From an uncultured Streptococcus sp. (GTDB taxonomy: Bacteria; Bacillota; Bacilli; Lactobacillales; Aerococcaceae): a DNA stretch of 7,911 nucleotides. Shown here in pieces: positions 1 through 5,270 of this stretch (position 1 is the stretch's first letter; every line of letters starts with the position of its first letter). The notes beneath the pieces were generated by a model. It ran no database searches and was not told the origin of the DNA. It was given only the letters and a program-made list of their open reading frames with translations. A program made the position numbers and the translations under genes. Location of the stretch: positions 1 through 7,911 of the forward strand of contig CAJZJI010000026.1 in NCBI GenBank assembly GCA_916049935.1. Reading direction: 5' to 3'.

Positions 1-118
1 TGTATTGCACAGGACTAAGTCCTTTTAGTTTTACCTTAATTCGTTTGTTGTTGTAGTAATCAATGTAGTCAACAATAGCTTGTTCCAATTGGTTAAGTGC
101 CTTAAATGTTTTCTCATC
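1..118 (-). pseudogene. IS3-family transposase, C-terminal fragment
   Basis: Read on the minus strand, about 39 codons from position 118 down to 2 give an uninterrupted peptide containing EKTFKALNQLEQAIVDYI and then DYYNNKRIKVKLKGLSPVQY. This is the typical C-terminal end of the DDE integrase of IS3-family (IS150-like) orfB transposases, whose family ends in a YNxxRIxxxLxxxSPxxY motif. The 3' end and the IS terminus lie left of the window. The 5' side is lost: similarity stops near 113-118, directly against the plus-strand membrane-protein remnant, so the catalytic DDE residues are not on this side. I infer a decayed or deleted insertion sequence. If the element is intact beyond the left edge it would still lack its N-terminal part here. 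Confidence 0.8.
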
Positions 119-463
119 TATGTCAGTCATCATGATGACCAAATTCACGCGCGCTATCCTTTCTTGCTCTACATCATTGCTCTTGCGACATTCATCAATA
201 TCATTACAGCGATATCTAATATCATTCGTATCCGGAAATTTCATTCTCCAGAGCTCAAATCTAGTAAAAATATCAGTTTTGCTTCCTCTCTCTTTTCTAT
301 CTTTTTCTTGCAAACCATGATGATGAAAGAGTATGGAAGTGCCGATATTCCTCAAAAAATTGCTTTTATGAATATCACTTTGGGAAGTGTCGTTTTCTGC
401 GTACTCGTCATTATTGGCGCCTATATGATTGTAAAATCAAGAAAAGCAAAGCGAAATTTATAA
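119..463 (+). pseudogene. C-terminal remnant of a membrane protein
   Basis: The plus-strand frame ending at the TAA at 461-463 encodes about 112 residues that look like real membrane protein. It starts with a polar HHDDQIHARYPF segment, followed by three hydrophobic helices (around FLLYIIALATFINIITAI, SFASSLFSIFFLQTMMM and LGSVVFCVLVIIGAYMIV) and ends in a basic SRKAKRNL tail, as expected for a positive-inside C-terminus. The frame can be opened from an ATG at 80, but codons before about 119 are antisense to the transposase fragment and no ribosome binding site precedes that ATG. The native N-terminus therefore seems to have been lost at the IS junction. I do not recognise the family. A small intact protein that uses the fused ATG cannot be excluded. 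Confidence 0.55.
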
Positions 464-476
464 AGTGTGAAAAGGA

Positions 477-554
477 GTGAAAACTTTATTTTTTCTAATT
501 AAAATAGCGGAACAATTAGAATTGGAAGATCCGTTTACAGGAAAATATAAATAG
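477..554 (+). pseudogene. Small coding remnant or micro-ORF of unknown function
   Basis: A frame of 25 codons opens with GTG at 477 and ends with TAG at 552-554. Its product ends in IAEQLELEDPFTGKYK, which reads like the natural C-terminus of a larger protein rather than random AT-rich sequence. An AAAGGAG motif lies at 471-477 but overlaps the GTG, so it is too close to serve that start. The arrangement suggests a gene whose middle was deleted, leaving a Shine-Dalgarno-like site next to the 3' end. The family is not recognised. A chance ORF remains possible. Confidence 0.25.
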
Positions 555-607
555 GTGCTCGTCGCAGGCCACACGAGCGCCTTGAGGCGTCGCTCTGAGA
601 TCAGAGC
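554..607. repeat. GC-rich hairpin cluster (possible dispersed repeat)
   Basis: This stretch is clearly more GC-rich than its AT-rich surroundings and can form three hairpins. The first pairs 554-562 with 573-581 (nine pairs, one a G-T wobble). The second is a short CGCC-TTGA-GGCG hairpin at 578-589, mutually exclusive with the first. The third is GCTCTGA / TCAGAGC at 592-607 with a two-base loop. There is no T-tract, so it is not a standard terminator. It lies between gene remnants and glf, where dispersed intergenic repeats often sit. No second full copy exists in this window, so the repeat call is an inference. Confidence 0.4.
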
Positions 608-660
608 TATGCCCGAAATTGAAAAGCCACCCGCTAAGCCACTGGATATTTATTATGGGA

Positions 661-684
661 GAAATTATCATATATGATAATTTC
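661..684. promoter_or_regulatory. Perfect 24-bp palindrome upstream of glf
   Basis: Twelve bases (GAAATTATCATA) are followed immediately by their exact reverse complement. The palindrome ends 20 bp before the predicted -35 box of the glf promoter, a position suited to an activator or a transcription-factor operator. It could also form a cruciform or an RNA hairpin, but it lacks a following T-tract. The regulator is unknown. The rest of 608-704 shows no convincing gene. Confidence 0.4.
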
Positions 685-704
685 GCAAAGTGTGCTTCAT
701 CGAT

Positions 705-734
705 TTGGTTCGCCTTGAGGGTCCATGGTATAAT
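705..734 (+). promoter_or_regulatory. glf promoter
   Basis: A perfect -10 box TATAAT lies at 729-734, preceded by TGG at 726-728 (extended -10, TGn). A weak -35 candidate TTGGTT at 705-710 gives an 18-bp spacer. Transcription would begin near 741, about 26 nt ahead of the glf ATG. The TTGAGG at 715-720 is only 8 bp from the -10 and is too close to be the -35. Confidence 0.65.
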
Positions 735-766
735 GAATAAGATAAAATAAGAAATGGGGAAACCAC

Positions 767-1876
767 ATGAAACCATTTGATTACATCGTTGTGGGTGCTG
801 GATTATTCGGTGCGACCTTTGCGCATGAAGCAGCGACACGCGGTTATAAAGTAAAAGTGATTGAGAAGAGAAATCATATTGCGGGGAATATTTATACAAA
901 AGAAGTGGAAGGCATTCAAGTGCACGAATACGGTGCGCATATTTTCCACACGAGCGACAAGAAGATTTGGGATTACGTGCATCAGTTTGCGACATTTAAT
1001 CGCTATACCAATACTCCAGTTGCCAACTTCAACGGAGAAATCTACAACTTGCCCTTTAACATGAATACTTTCAATAAATTATGGGGTGTGGTGACGCCAC
1101 AAGAAGCCGAAGCGAAAATTGCTGAACAGCGTGCGGTACTCGGGGACAAAGAGCCTGAAAACTTAGTAGAGCAGGCGATTTCTCTTGTTGGGGAAGATAT
1201 TTACTACAAGCTCATCAAGGGCTATACGGAGAAACAATGGGGACGTTCGGCTACAGAATTACCAGCATTTATCATTCGCCGCTTGCCGGTTCGTTACACT
1301 TACGATAACAACTATTTTAACGATACGTACCAAGGGATTCCGATTGGTGGCTATACGAAGATGATTGAAGCCATGCTGGACCATGAGAATATCGAAGTCG
1401 AGTTGAATGTTGATTTCTTTGCGAAAAAAGATGAGTACTTAAGTAGTGGTGCCAAAATCGTCTTCACGGGAATGATTGATGAGTTCTTCGATTATGAACT
1501 AGGCACATTAGAATACCGTTCGCTCCGTTTTGAAACAGAAGTCGTGGACGTGGAGAACTATCAAGGAAATGCGGTAGTAAACTATACAGACCGCGAAACG
1601 CCATACACTCGTATCATCGAGCATAAGCATTTCGAGTTTGGCACGCAGCCCAAAACGGTGATTACGCGTGAGTATCCTGCCGATTGGAAAGTGGGAGACG
1701 AGCCTTATTATCCAGTGAATAATAAAGTCAACAACGACTTGTACGCGCAGTATAAGAAATTAGCGCAGACGGTTCCGCAAGTGATTTTCGGAGGACGCCT
1801 TGGACAGTATCGTTATTACGATATGCATCAAGTCATCGCCGCAGCACTAGAAACTGTCGATAAAGAATTCCGTTAA
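767..1876 (+). CDS. glf: UDP-galactopyranose mutase
   Basis: Glf is a cytoplasmic flavoenzyme that interconverts UDP-galactopyranose and UDP-galactofuranose, supplying galactofuranose for capsule or other cell-surface glycans. The 369-residue length fits bacterial Glf (about 365-390). The N-terminal Rossmann FAD motif GAGLFGA is at residues 10-16, followed by the VIEKRNHIAGN segment that contacts the FAD ribose. Further family blocks are YGAHIFHT (55-62), YTEKQWGR (153-160), RRLPVR (171-176), and the C-terminal GGRLGQYRYYDMHQ (342-355), which includes flavin- and substrate-contacting arginine and tyrosines. The start is supported by ATGGGGA at 754-760 with suitable spacing and by the family N-terminus. 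The gene has its own promoter and terminator and no glycosyltransferase neighbours here, so its galactofuranose-using pathway must lie elsewhere. Confidence 0.95.
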   Translation: MKPFDYIVVGAGLFGATFAHEAATRGYKVKVIEKRNHIAGNIYTKEVEGIQVHEYGAHIFHTSDKKIWDYVHQFATFNRYTNTPVANFNGEIYNLPFNMNTFNKLWGVVTPQEAEAKIAEQRAVLGDKEPENLVEQAISLVGEDIYYKLIKGYTEKQWGRSATELPAFIIRRLPVRYTYDNNYFNDTYQGIPIGGYTKMIEAMLDHENIEVELNVDFFAKKDEYLSSGAKIVFTGMIDEFFDYELGTLEYRSLRFETEVVDVENYQGNAVVNYTDRETPYTRIIEHKHFEFGTQPKTVITREYPADWKVGDEPYYPVNNKVNNDLYAQYKKLAQTVPQVIFGGRLGQYRYYDMHQVIAAALETVDKEFR

Positions 1877-1883
1877 ACGCAAG

Positions 1884-1920
1884 AACACCATATTTGGTCA
1901 TGGCCAAATATGGTGTTTTT
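1884..1920 (+). terminator. Intrinsic terminator of glf
   Basis: A perfect 14-bp stem (AACACCATATTTGG at 1884-1897 with its complement at 1904-1917) closes a 6-nt loop and runs into a T-tract ending at 1920. It starts 7 nt after the glf stop codon, so glf is a monocistronic unit or the last gene of one. Confidence 0.9.
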
Positions 1921-1968
1921 CGATTCTACAGGAGAGATAAAAGTAGTCGGTGTAAGAAATGCAATGAA

Positions 1969-2230
1969 GCTTAATAGAGAAAAACGTGTGTAGTTTATAA
2001 ATAGTGAAACCGAAGAATCTTGCGGATTTCATAACCACAATAATGGGGAATGGTATTAAATGCGAAAAAAGCTGGAGTTAGTAATTTATTCCTTACTCCA
2101 GCTTTGAGGCTTTAAAGGTGAGAGACTATAGGCTCGAACCGGTACCCCATTATTGTAGTTATGATAAAATCCGCTAGGATTCGTAGGTATCACTAATGAT
2201 AACTTTTAGATACGTTTTTCTCTATTAAGC
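1969..2230. repeat. Long imperfect inverted repeat between glf and trhO
   Basis: The left arm (about 1969-2048) matches the reverse complement of the right arm (about 2145-2230). The outer block GCTTAATAGAGAAAAACGT at 1969-1987 is a perfect 19-bp match to 2212-2230. The inner block ATAACCACAATAATGGGG at 2031-2048 matches 2145-2162 at 17 of 18 positions. Between these blocks the arms align with substitutions and small indels. The right arm includes the last Ala codon and stop codon of trhO, so the left arm carries a copy of that gene end. The centre holds the trhO terminator hairpin. I infer an old inverted duplication or a fold-back/MITE-like element. Apart from this repeat, 1921-2224 shows no gene. 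Confidence 0.75.
2065..2105 (-). terminator. Intrinsic terminator of trhO
   Basis: On the minus strand an 11-bp perfect stem (AAAGCTGGAGT at 2105-2095 with ACTCCAGCTTT at 2078-2068) encloses a 16-nt loop and continues into a run of six T (2070-2065). It lies about 120 nt beyond the trhO stop codon, inside the long inverted repeat, so the trhO mRNA should have a structured 3' untranslated region. In the plus direction the stem is followed only by TTT, so termination there should be weak. Confidence 0.8.
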
Positions 2231-3208
2231 ATTCACTGTATCTAGTTCTTCGCCGATAGCTTGAAGACGAGAGACAACCTCTTCAAGAGATAGGTTGTGT
2301 TCTTTCACATAGCGGTTACGTGGATGAACACGGCATTCATGGCTGCAACCACGTAAGTATTTGTCTTCATTTTCTTCTGAGCAGAGAATTCGACGGTTAC
2401 ATTCTGGGTTTCCACAGTTTACGTAACGTTCGCAAGGTGTACCATCGAACCAGTCTTTTCCAATCACCACTGGGTCTACGTGGTTGATATCAACAGCGAT
2501 ACGCTCGTCGAATACGTACATTTTTCCATCCCATAATTCGCCTTGAACTTCTGGGTCTTTACCGTAAGTTGCGATACCGCCGTGTAATTGACCGACATCT
2601 TTATAGCCTTCACGAACCATCCAGCCAGAGAATTTCTCACAGCGAACGCCACCTGTACAGTAAACAACGACACGTTTGTCCATGAATTTCTCTTTGTTAT
2701 CGCGAACCCATTGTGGTAATTCACGGAAGTTGCGAATGTCAGGACGGATGGCACCGCGGAAGTGACCTAAGTCGTACTCGTAGTCGTTACGAGTGTCTAG
2801 TACAACTGTGTTTTCGTCTAATAGAGCTTCTTTAAACTCTTGTGGAGAAAGGTAAGCCCCTGTTGTTTCAAGTGGGTTAATATCGTTATCGAAGTCGTTA
2901 TCTTCTAAACCAAGGTGTACGATTTCTTTTTTGTAACGAACGAACATCTTCTTGAAGGCTTGCTCGTTTTCTTCGTCGATTTTAAACCATAAGTCTTCCA
3001 TCCCTGGAAGAGAGTGAACATAGTCCATATATTTTTGAGTTGTTTCGTAATCACCAGATACCGTTCCGTTAATTCCTTCGTCAGCGACAAGGATACGACC
3101 TTTTAATCCGATTGATTTGCAGAATGCTAAATGATCTGCAGCGAATTGTTCCGCATTCTCGATTGGAACGTATTTATAATAAAGTAAAACACGAATATCT
3201 TTTGCCAT
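2225..3208 (-). CDS. trhO: tRNA uridine-34 hydroxylase, rhodanese family (TrhO/YbfQ/YceA)
   Basis: TrhO carries out oxygen-dependent hydroxylation of the wobble uridine of certain tRNAs to 5-hydroxyuridine, in parallel with the prephenate-dependent TrhP route. The 327-residue protein has the family layout. An N-terminal acylphosphatase-like (UPF0176) domain covers about residues 1-95, with the GINGTVSG block at 45-52. A rhodanese domain covers about 120-225, with the catalytic loop CTGGVRCE starting at Cys184. A C-terminal cysteine-rich tail has Cys259, 265, 270, 276, 288 and 292, likely structural and metal-binding. The ATG at 3208 matches the usual [13 protein letters not shown]-terminus. 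An AAAAGGA motif lies 15 nt upstream, farther than usual, so translation initiation may be modest. The gene is monocistronic, convergent with glf and divergent from the ABC operon. Confidence 0.93.
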   Translation of the reverse strand: MAKDIRVLLYYKYVPIENAEQFAADHLAFCKSIGLKGRILVADEGINGTVSGDYETTQKYMDYVHSLPGMEDLWFKIDEENEQAFKKMFVRYKKEIVHLGLEDNDFDNDINPLETTGAYLSPQEFKEALLDENTVVLDTRNDYEYDLGHFRGAIRPDIRNFRELPQWVRDNKEKFMDKRVVVYCTGGVRCEKFSGWMVREGYKDVGQLHGGIATYGKDPEVQGELWDGKMYVFDERIAVDINHVDPVVIGKDWFDGTPCERYVNCGNPECNRRILCSEENEDKYLRGCSHECRVHPRNRYVKEHNLSLEEVVSRLQAIGEELDTVNA

Positions 3209-3248
3209 ATTGTAGTTCTTTCATCCTTTTCTAATTTGTAATGATTTT

Positions 3249-3277
3249 ATTGTACCTATAATGAGAATGATTATCAA
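3249..3277 (-). promoter_or_regulatory. trhO promoter
   Basis: On the minus strand a -35 box TTGATA (3277-3272) and a -10 box TACAAT (3254-3249) are separated by exactly 17 bp. Transcription would start near 3242, about 34 nt ahead of the trhO ATG. The -35 box and part of the spacer are covered by a Fur-like palindrome. Confidence 0.7.
3262..3276. promoter_or_regulatory. Fur-family (7-1-7) operator-like site
   Basis: TGAGAATGATTATCA matches the Firmicutes Fur box consensus TGATAATnATTATCA at 13 of 14 specified positions. It overlaps the -35 element and spacer of the trhO promoter, where a repressor would block RNA polymerase. The half-sites fit Fur better than PerR (TTATAAT...) or Zur (TCGTAAT...). 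The regulator's identity is inferred from the motif only. The site is also 33 bp upstream of the -35 box of the divergent ABC leader promoter. Confidence 0.55.
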
Positions 3278-3308
3278 TGAATTCGATTGTGAAAAACTTC
3301 GAAAGGTA

Positions 3309-3336
3309 TTGACATGACGGCGTTTTGGAGTATAAT
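3309..3336 (+). promoter_or_regulatory. Promoter of leader ORF and ABC exporter operon
   Basis: A perfect -35 TTGACA (3309-3314) and a perfect -10 TATAAT (3331-3336) are separated by 16 bp. A second AGTATAAT copy follows 12 bp later (3341-3348), but it lacks a -35 at the right distance. Expected initiation is near 3343, about 36 nt before the leader start codon. Near-consensus boxes imply strong constitutive initiation, which fits control by downstream attenuation. Confidence 0.85.
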
Positions 3337-3378
3337 ATGTAGTATAATGTTAAATTTATCAGATTGGAGGAGAAATCA

Positions 3379-3447
3379 ATGAACAACTTAAACGTAAAAC
3401 AAGTACAAGATTTGAGAAACCTTCCAATTTTGGTGAATGAAGTATAG
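3379..3447 (+). CDS. 22-residue leader peptide upstream of ABC exporter
   Basis: A 22-codon ORF begins MNNLNVKQ and ends PILVNEV before a TAG. It is preceded by an excellent Shine-Dalgarno sequence GGAGGAG (3366-3372), 6 nt from the ATG, and by a near-consensus promoter. It has no signal sequence or transmembrane segment and is too short for an enzyme. It is followed at once by a strong terminator and then by the two exporter genes. This is the layout of the Bacillus subtilis bmrB leader ahead of bmrCD, where translation of the leader governs read-through. Three segments in or just after it are complementary to others around the terminator. The role as a translated sensor is inferred. The peptide sequence itself is not one I recognise. 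Confidence 0.7.
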   Translation: MNNLNVKQVQDLRNLPILVNEV

Positions 3448-3473
3448 CGCATTTTTATAGATAAGTTTAAGTG

Positions 3474-3516
3474 AGCCGTTACTTTTTCCATGCGTGGGGA
3501 AGGTGACGGCTTTTTT
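3474..3516 (+). terminator. Attenuator terminator before ABC exporter genes
   Basis: The sequence 3474-3489 pairs with 3496-3511 over 16 consecutive positions, including several G-U pairs, with a 6-nt loop ATGCGT. The stem runs into six T residues (3511-3516). The T-tract ends only 3 nt before the GGAGG (3520-3524) of the first ABC gene, and no promoter is visible in between. Expression of the exporter must therefore read through this terminator, which makes it a candidate conditional attenuator. Confidence 0.85.
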
Positions 3517-3530
3517 GATGGAGGAAAACG

Positions 3531-5270
3531 ATGAACGATTTATTAAAAGTCATTATTAATTTTATAAAGAAACATCCGATGCGCTACCTTGTTAGTTTTA
3601 TATTGATGATTGGAAGTAGTATTGCGGCGGTGTACCCAGCGCGTATTATCGGACAAGTCGTCGATAAAATCGTGGCGAGTGAACTGAATGCCCAGTGGCT
3701 TGGGACACAGCTCGTGATTTTAGTCGGGATTATTCTTGTGGCCTATATTACGGAGAGTATTTGGACATATTTTATTTTTATTGGGTATTATGAAGTTCAA
3801 AAAGAATTACGTGTGAAGTTACTGCGCAATAATTTACGGAAGAAAATTCCGTTTTATGCGCATTTTAGAACGGGCGATATTATTACGCGTAGCAGTGAAG
3901 ACGTTACAACGATTGGCGATATGATGGGGTTTGGGATGTTTGCATTGATGAACTCTACATTGCTGATGAGCGTATCGATTTATATGATGGTCACAACGAT
4001 TTCGTTGCCACTGACCATCGCAGCGATTTTGCCACTGCCAATCCTTTCGTATCTTGTGTATAAATGGGGATTCGATTTAGAAGAAGAGTACAACAAGGCG
4101 CAAAATGCAGTTTCACAATTAAATAATGAAGTGCTGGAGATGATTGACGGGACGTATGTGATTCGAGCTTACGGACAAGAAGATGCGATGATGGATGAAT
4201 TTCGTGCGAAAACGAAAAAGGCCATGAAGCAAAATATCGTCGTGGCAGAGATTGAGTCTCGTTTTATTCCACTGGCGCAATTATTCATGATGATTAGCTT
4301 TACCATTGCGCTTCTATACGGTGGGTATCTAGTATCGACTGGGGACATTCTAGTCGGGGATGTCATTGCCTTCCAAGTCTATATGGGGTCGATTATGTGG
4401 CCGATGTTTATGATTGGCGATATTATCACGAACTATAAACGCGGAAAAGTAGCAACCGAGCGTATTAATGAAGTGTTGAAACATGATGATGAAATTGAAC
4501 GCGGCGGTACAAAAGCGCTCGAGACGATTGAATCCATTGAGTTTAAGGACTTCAACTTTACGTATCCAGGTGAAGAGTCGCCATTATTAAAAGAAATTAA
4601 CCTTACATTAAATAAAGGCGAGACGCTTGGGATTGTTGGGAAAACAGGTTCTGGGAAGACGACGCTGTTGATGCAATTATTACATCAATTTCCATACCGA
4701 GGAGAGCAGCTTCTCATTAACAGAGAACCATTGATTGATTACGATCCTCAAATGGTGGCAGGTCATTTAGCCTACGTTCCGCAAGAACACACACTTTTCT
4801 CACGCACGATTCGCGAGAATATGTTATTCGGGAAAGAAGATGCAACCGATGAAGAAATCTGGGAAGCATTGACGTTGGCGTCCTTTGATGGAGACGTGAA
4901 ACGCATGCTGGAACAGCTCGATACGATGGTCGGAGAAAAAGGGGTATCTCTCAGTGGTGGTCAAAAACAACGTCTATCGATTGCGCGTGCCTTCTTACGT
5001 AACCGTGAATGTTTGATTTTAGATGATGCGTTATCCGCAGTTGATGCGAAAACAGAACGCGAAATTATCTCGCACTTGCAAGAAGAGCGTGGCGGCTGTA
5101 TGAATATTATTTCTGCACACCGACTTTCTGCGATTCGTCATGCTGATGAGATTATTGTGATGAATGAAGGACGCATTAGTGAGCGCGGTACCCACGAGGA
5201 GTTACTCGCACAACGTGGTTGGTACTATGAACAGTACCTGATTCAAGAGATAGAGGAGGAGATCGAATGA
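3531..5270 (+). CDS. Heterodimeric ABC exporter subunit with degenerate catalytic site (BmrC/YheI-like)
   Basis: This is a half-size ABC exporter: about 300 residues of six-helix membrane domain fused to a nucleotide-binding domain, 579 residues in all, predicted to sit in the cytoplasmic membrane. Motifs are Walker A GKTGSGKTT (370-378), Q-loop Gln418, canonical signature LSGGQ (474-478), Walker B ending at Asp498 and H-loop His530. The residue after Walker B is Asp499 rather than the catalytic Glu, which is the mark of the degenerate half of heterodimeric type IV exporters such as BmrC, LmrC, EfrC and PatA. The start has GGAGG 6 nt upstream. Its last codons overlap the next gene by 4 nt (ATGA), indicating translational coupling. 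The likely role is multidrug or peptide export; the substrate cannot be read from sequence. Expression probably depends on the upstream leader and terminator. Confidence 0.9.
   Translation: MNDLLKVIINFIKKHPMRYLVSFILMIGSSIAAVYPARIIGQVVDKIVASELNAQWLGTQLVILVGIILVAYITESIWTYFIFIGYYEVQKELRVKLLRNNLRKKIPFYAHFRTGDIITRSSEDVTTIGDMMGFGMFALMNSTLLMSVSIYMMVTTISLPLTIAAILPLPILSYLVYKWGFDLEEEYNKAQNAVSQLNNEVLEMIDGTYVIRAYGQEDAMMDEFRAKTKKAMKQNIVVAEIESRFIPLAQLFMMISFTIALLYGGYLVSTGDILVGDVIAFQVYMGSIMWPMFMIGDIITNYKRGKVATERINEVLKHDDEIERGGTKALETIESIEFKDFNFTYPGEESPLLKEINLTLNKGETLGIVGKTGSGKTTLLMQLLHQFPYRGEQLLINREPLIDYDPQMVAGHLAYVPQEHTLFSRTIRENMLFGKEDATDEEIWEALTLASFDGDVKRMLEQLDTMVGEKGVSLSGGQKQRLSIARAFLRNRECLILDDALSAVDAKTEREIISHLQEERGGCMNIISAHRLSAIRHADEIIVMNEGRISERGTHEELLAQRGWYYEQYLIQEIEEEIE

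Noticed and set aside
80..118. ATG at 80 as the true start of the membrane-protein gene
   Set aside because: The first dozen codons are antisense to a recognisable transposase tail and no Shine-Dalgarno motif precedes the ATG.
661..684. Fur box inside the 24-bp palindrome
   Set aside because: It contains ATTATCA and TGATAAT, but in everted order with a 4-bp centre, unlike the TGATAATnATTATCA arrangement of a Fur site.
516..995. 159-codon minus-strand open frame across the glf 5' end
   Set aside because: It runs antisense through the glf promoter and Rossmann-fold region, has no credible ribosome site and reads through the hairpin island and palindrome; it is a shadow frame.
2120..2150. tRNA-like fragment on the minus strand (GGTTCGAGCC resembling a T-loop)
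   Set aside because: The five bases on each side of TTCGAGC do not pair as a T-stem, and no anticodon arm, D arm or acceptor stem can be assembled around it.
3341..3348. Second TATAAT as an alternative -10 box
   Set aside because: It lies 28 bp from the TTGACA and has no -35 of its own at proper spacing; the first TATAAT fits better.
3231..3491. 86-codon minus-strand open frame between trhO and the ABC operon
   Set aside because: It is antisense to the leader ORF, terminator and both promoters, and has no ribosome site or recognisable protein features.
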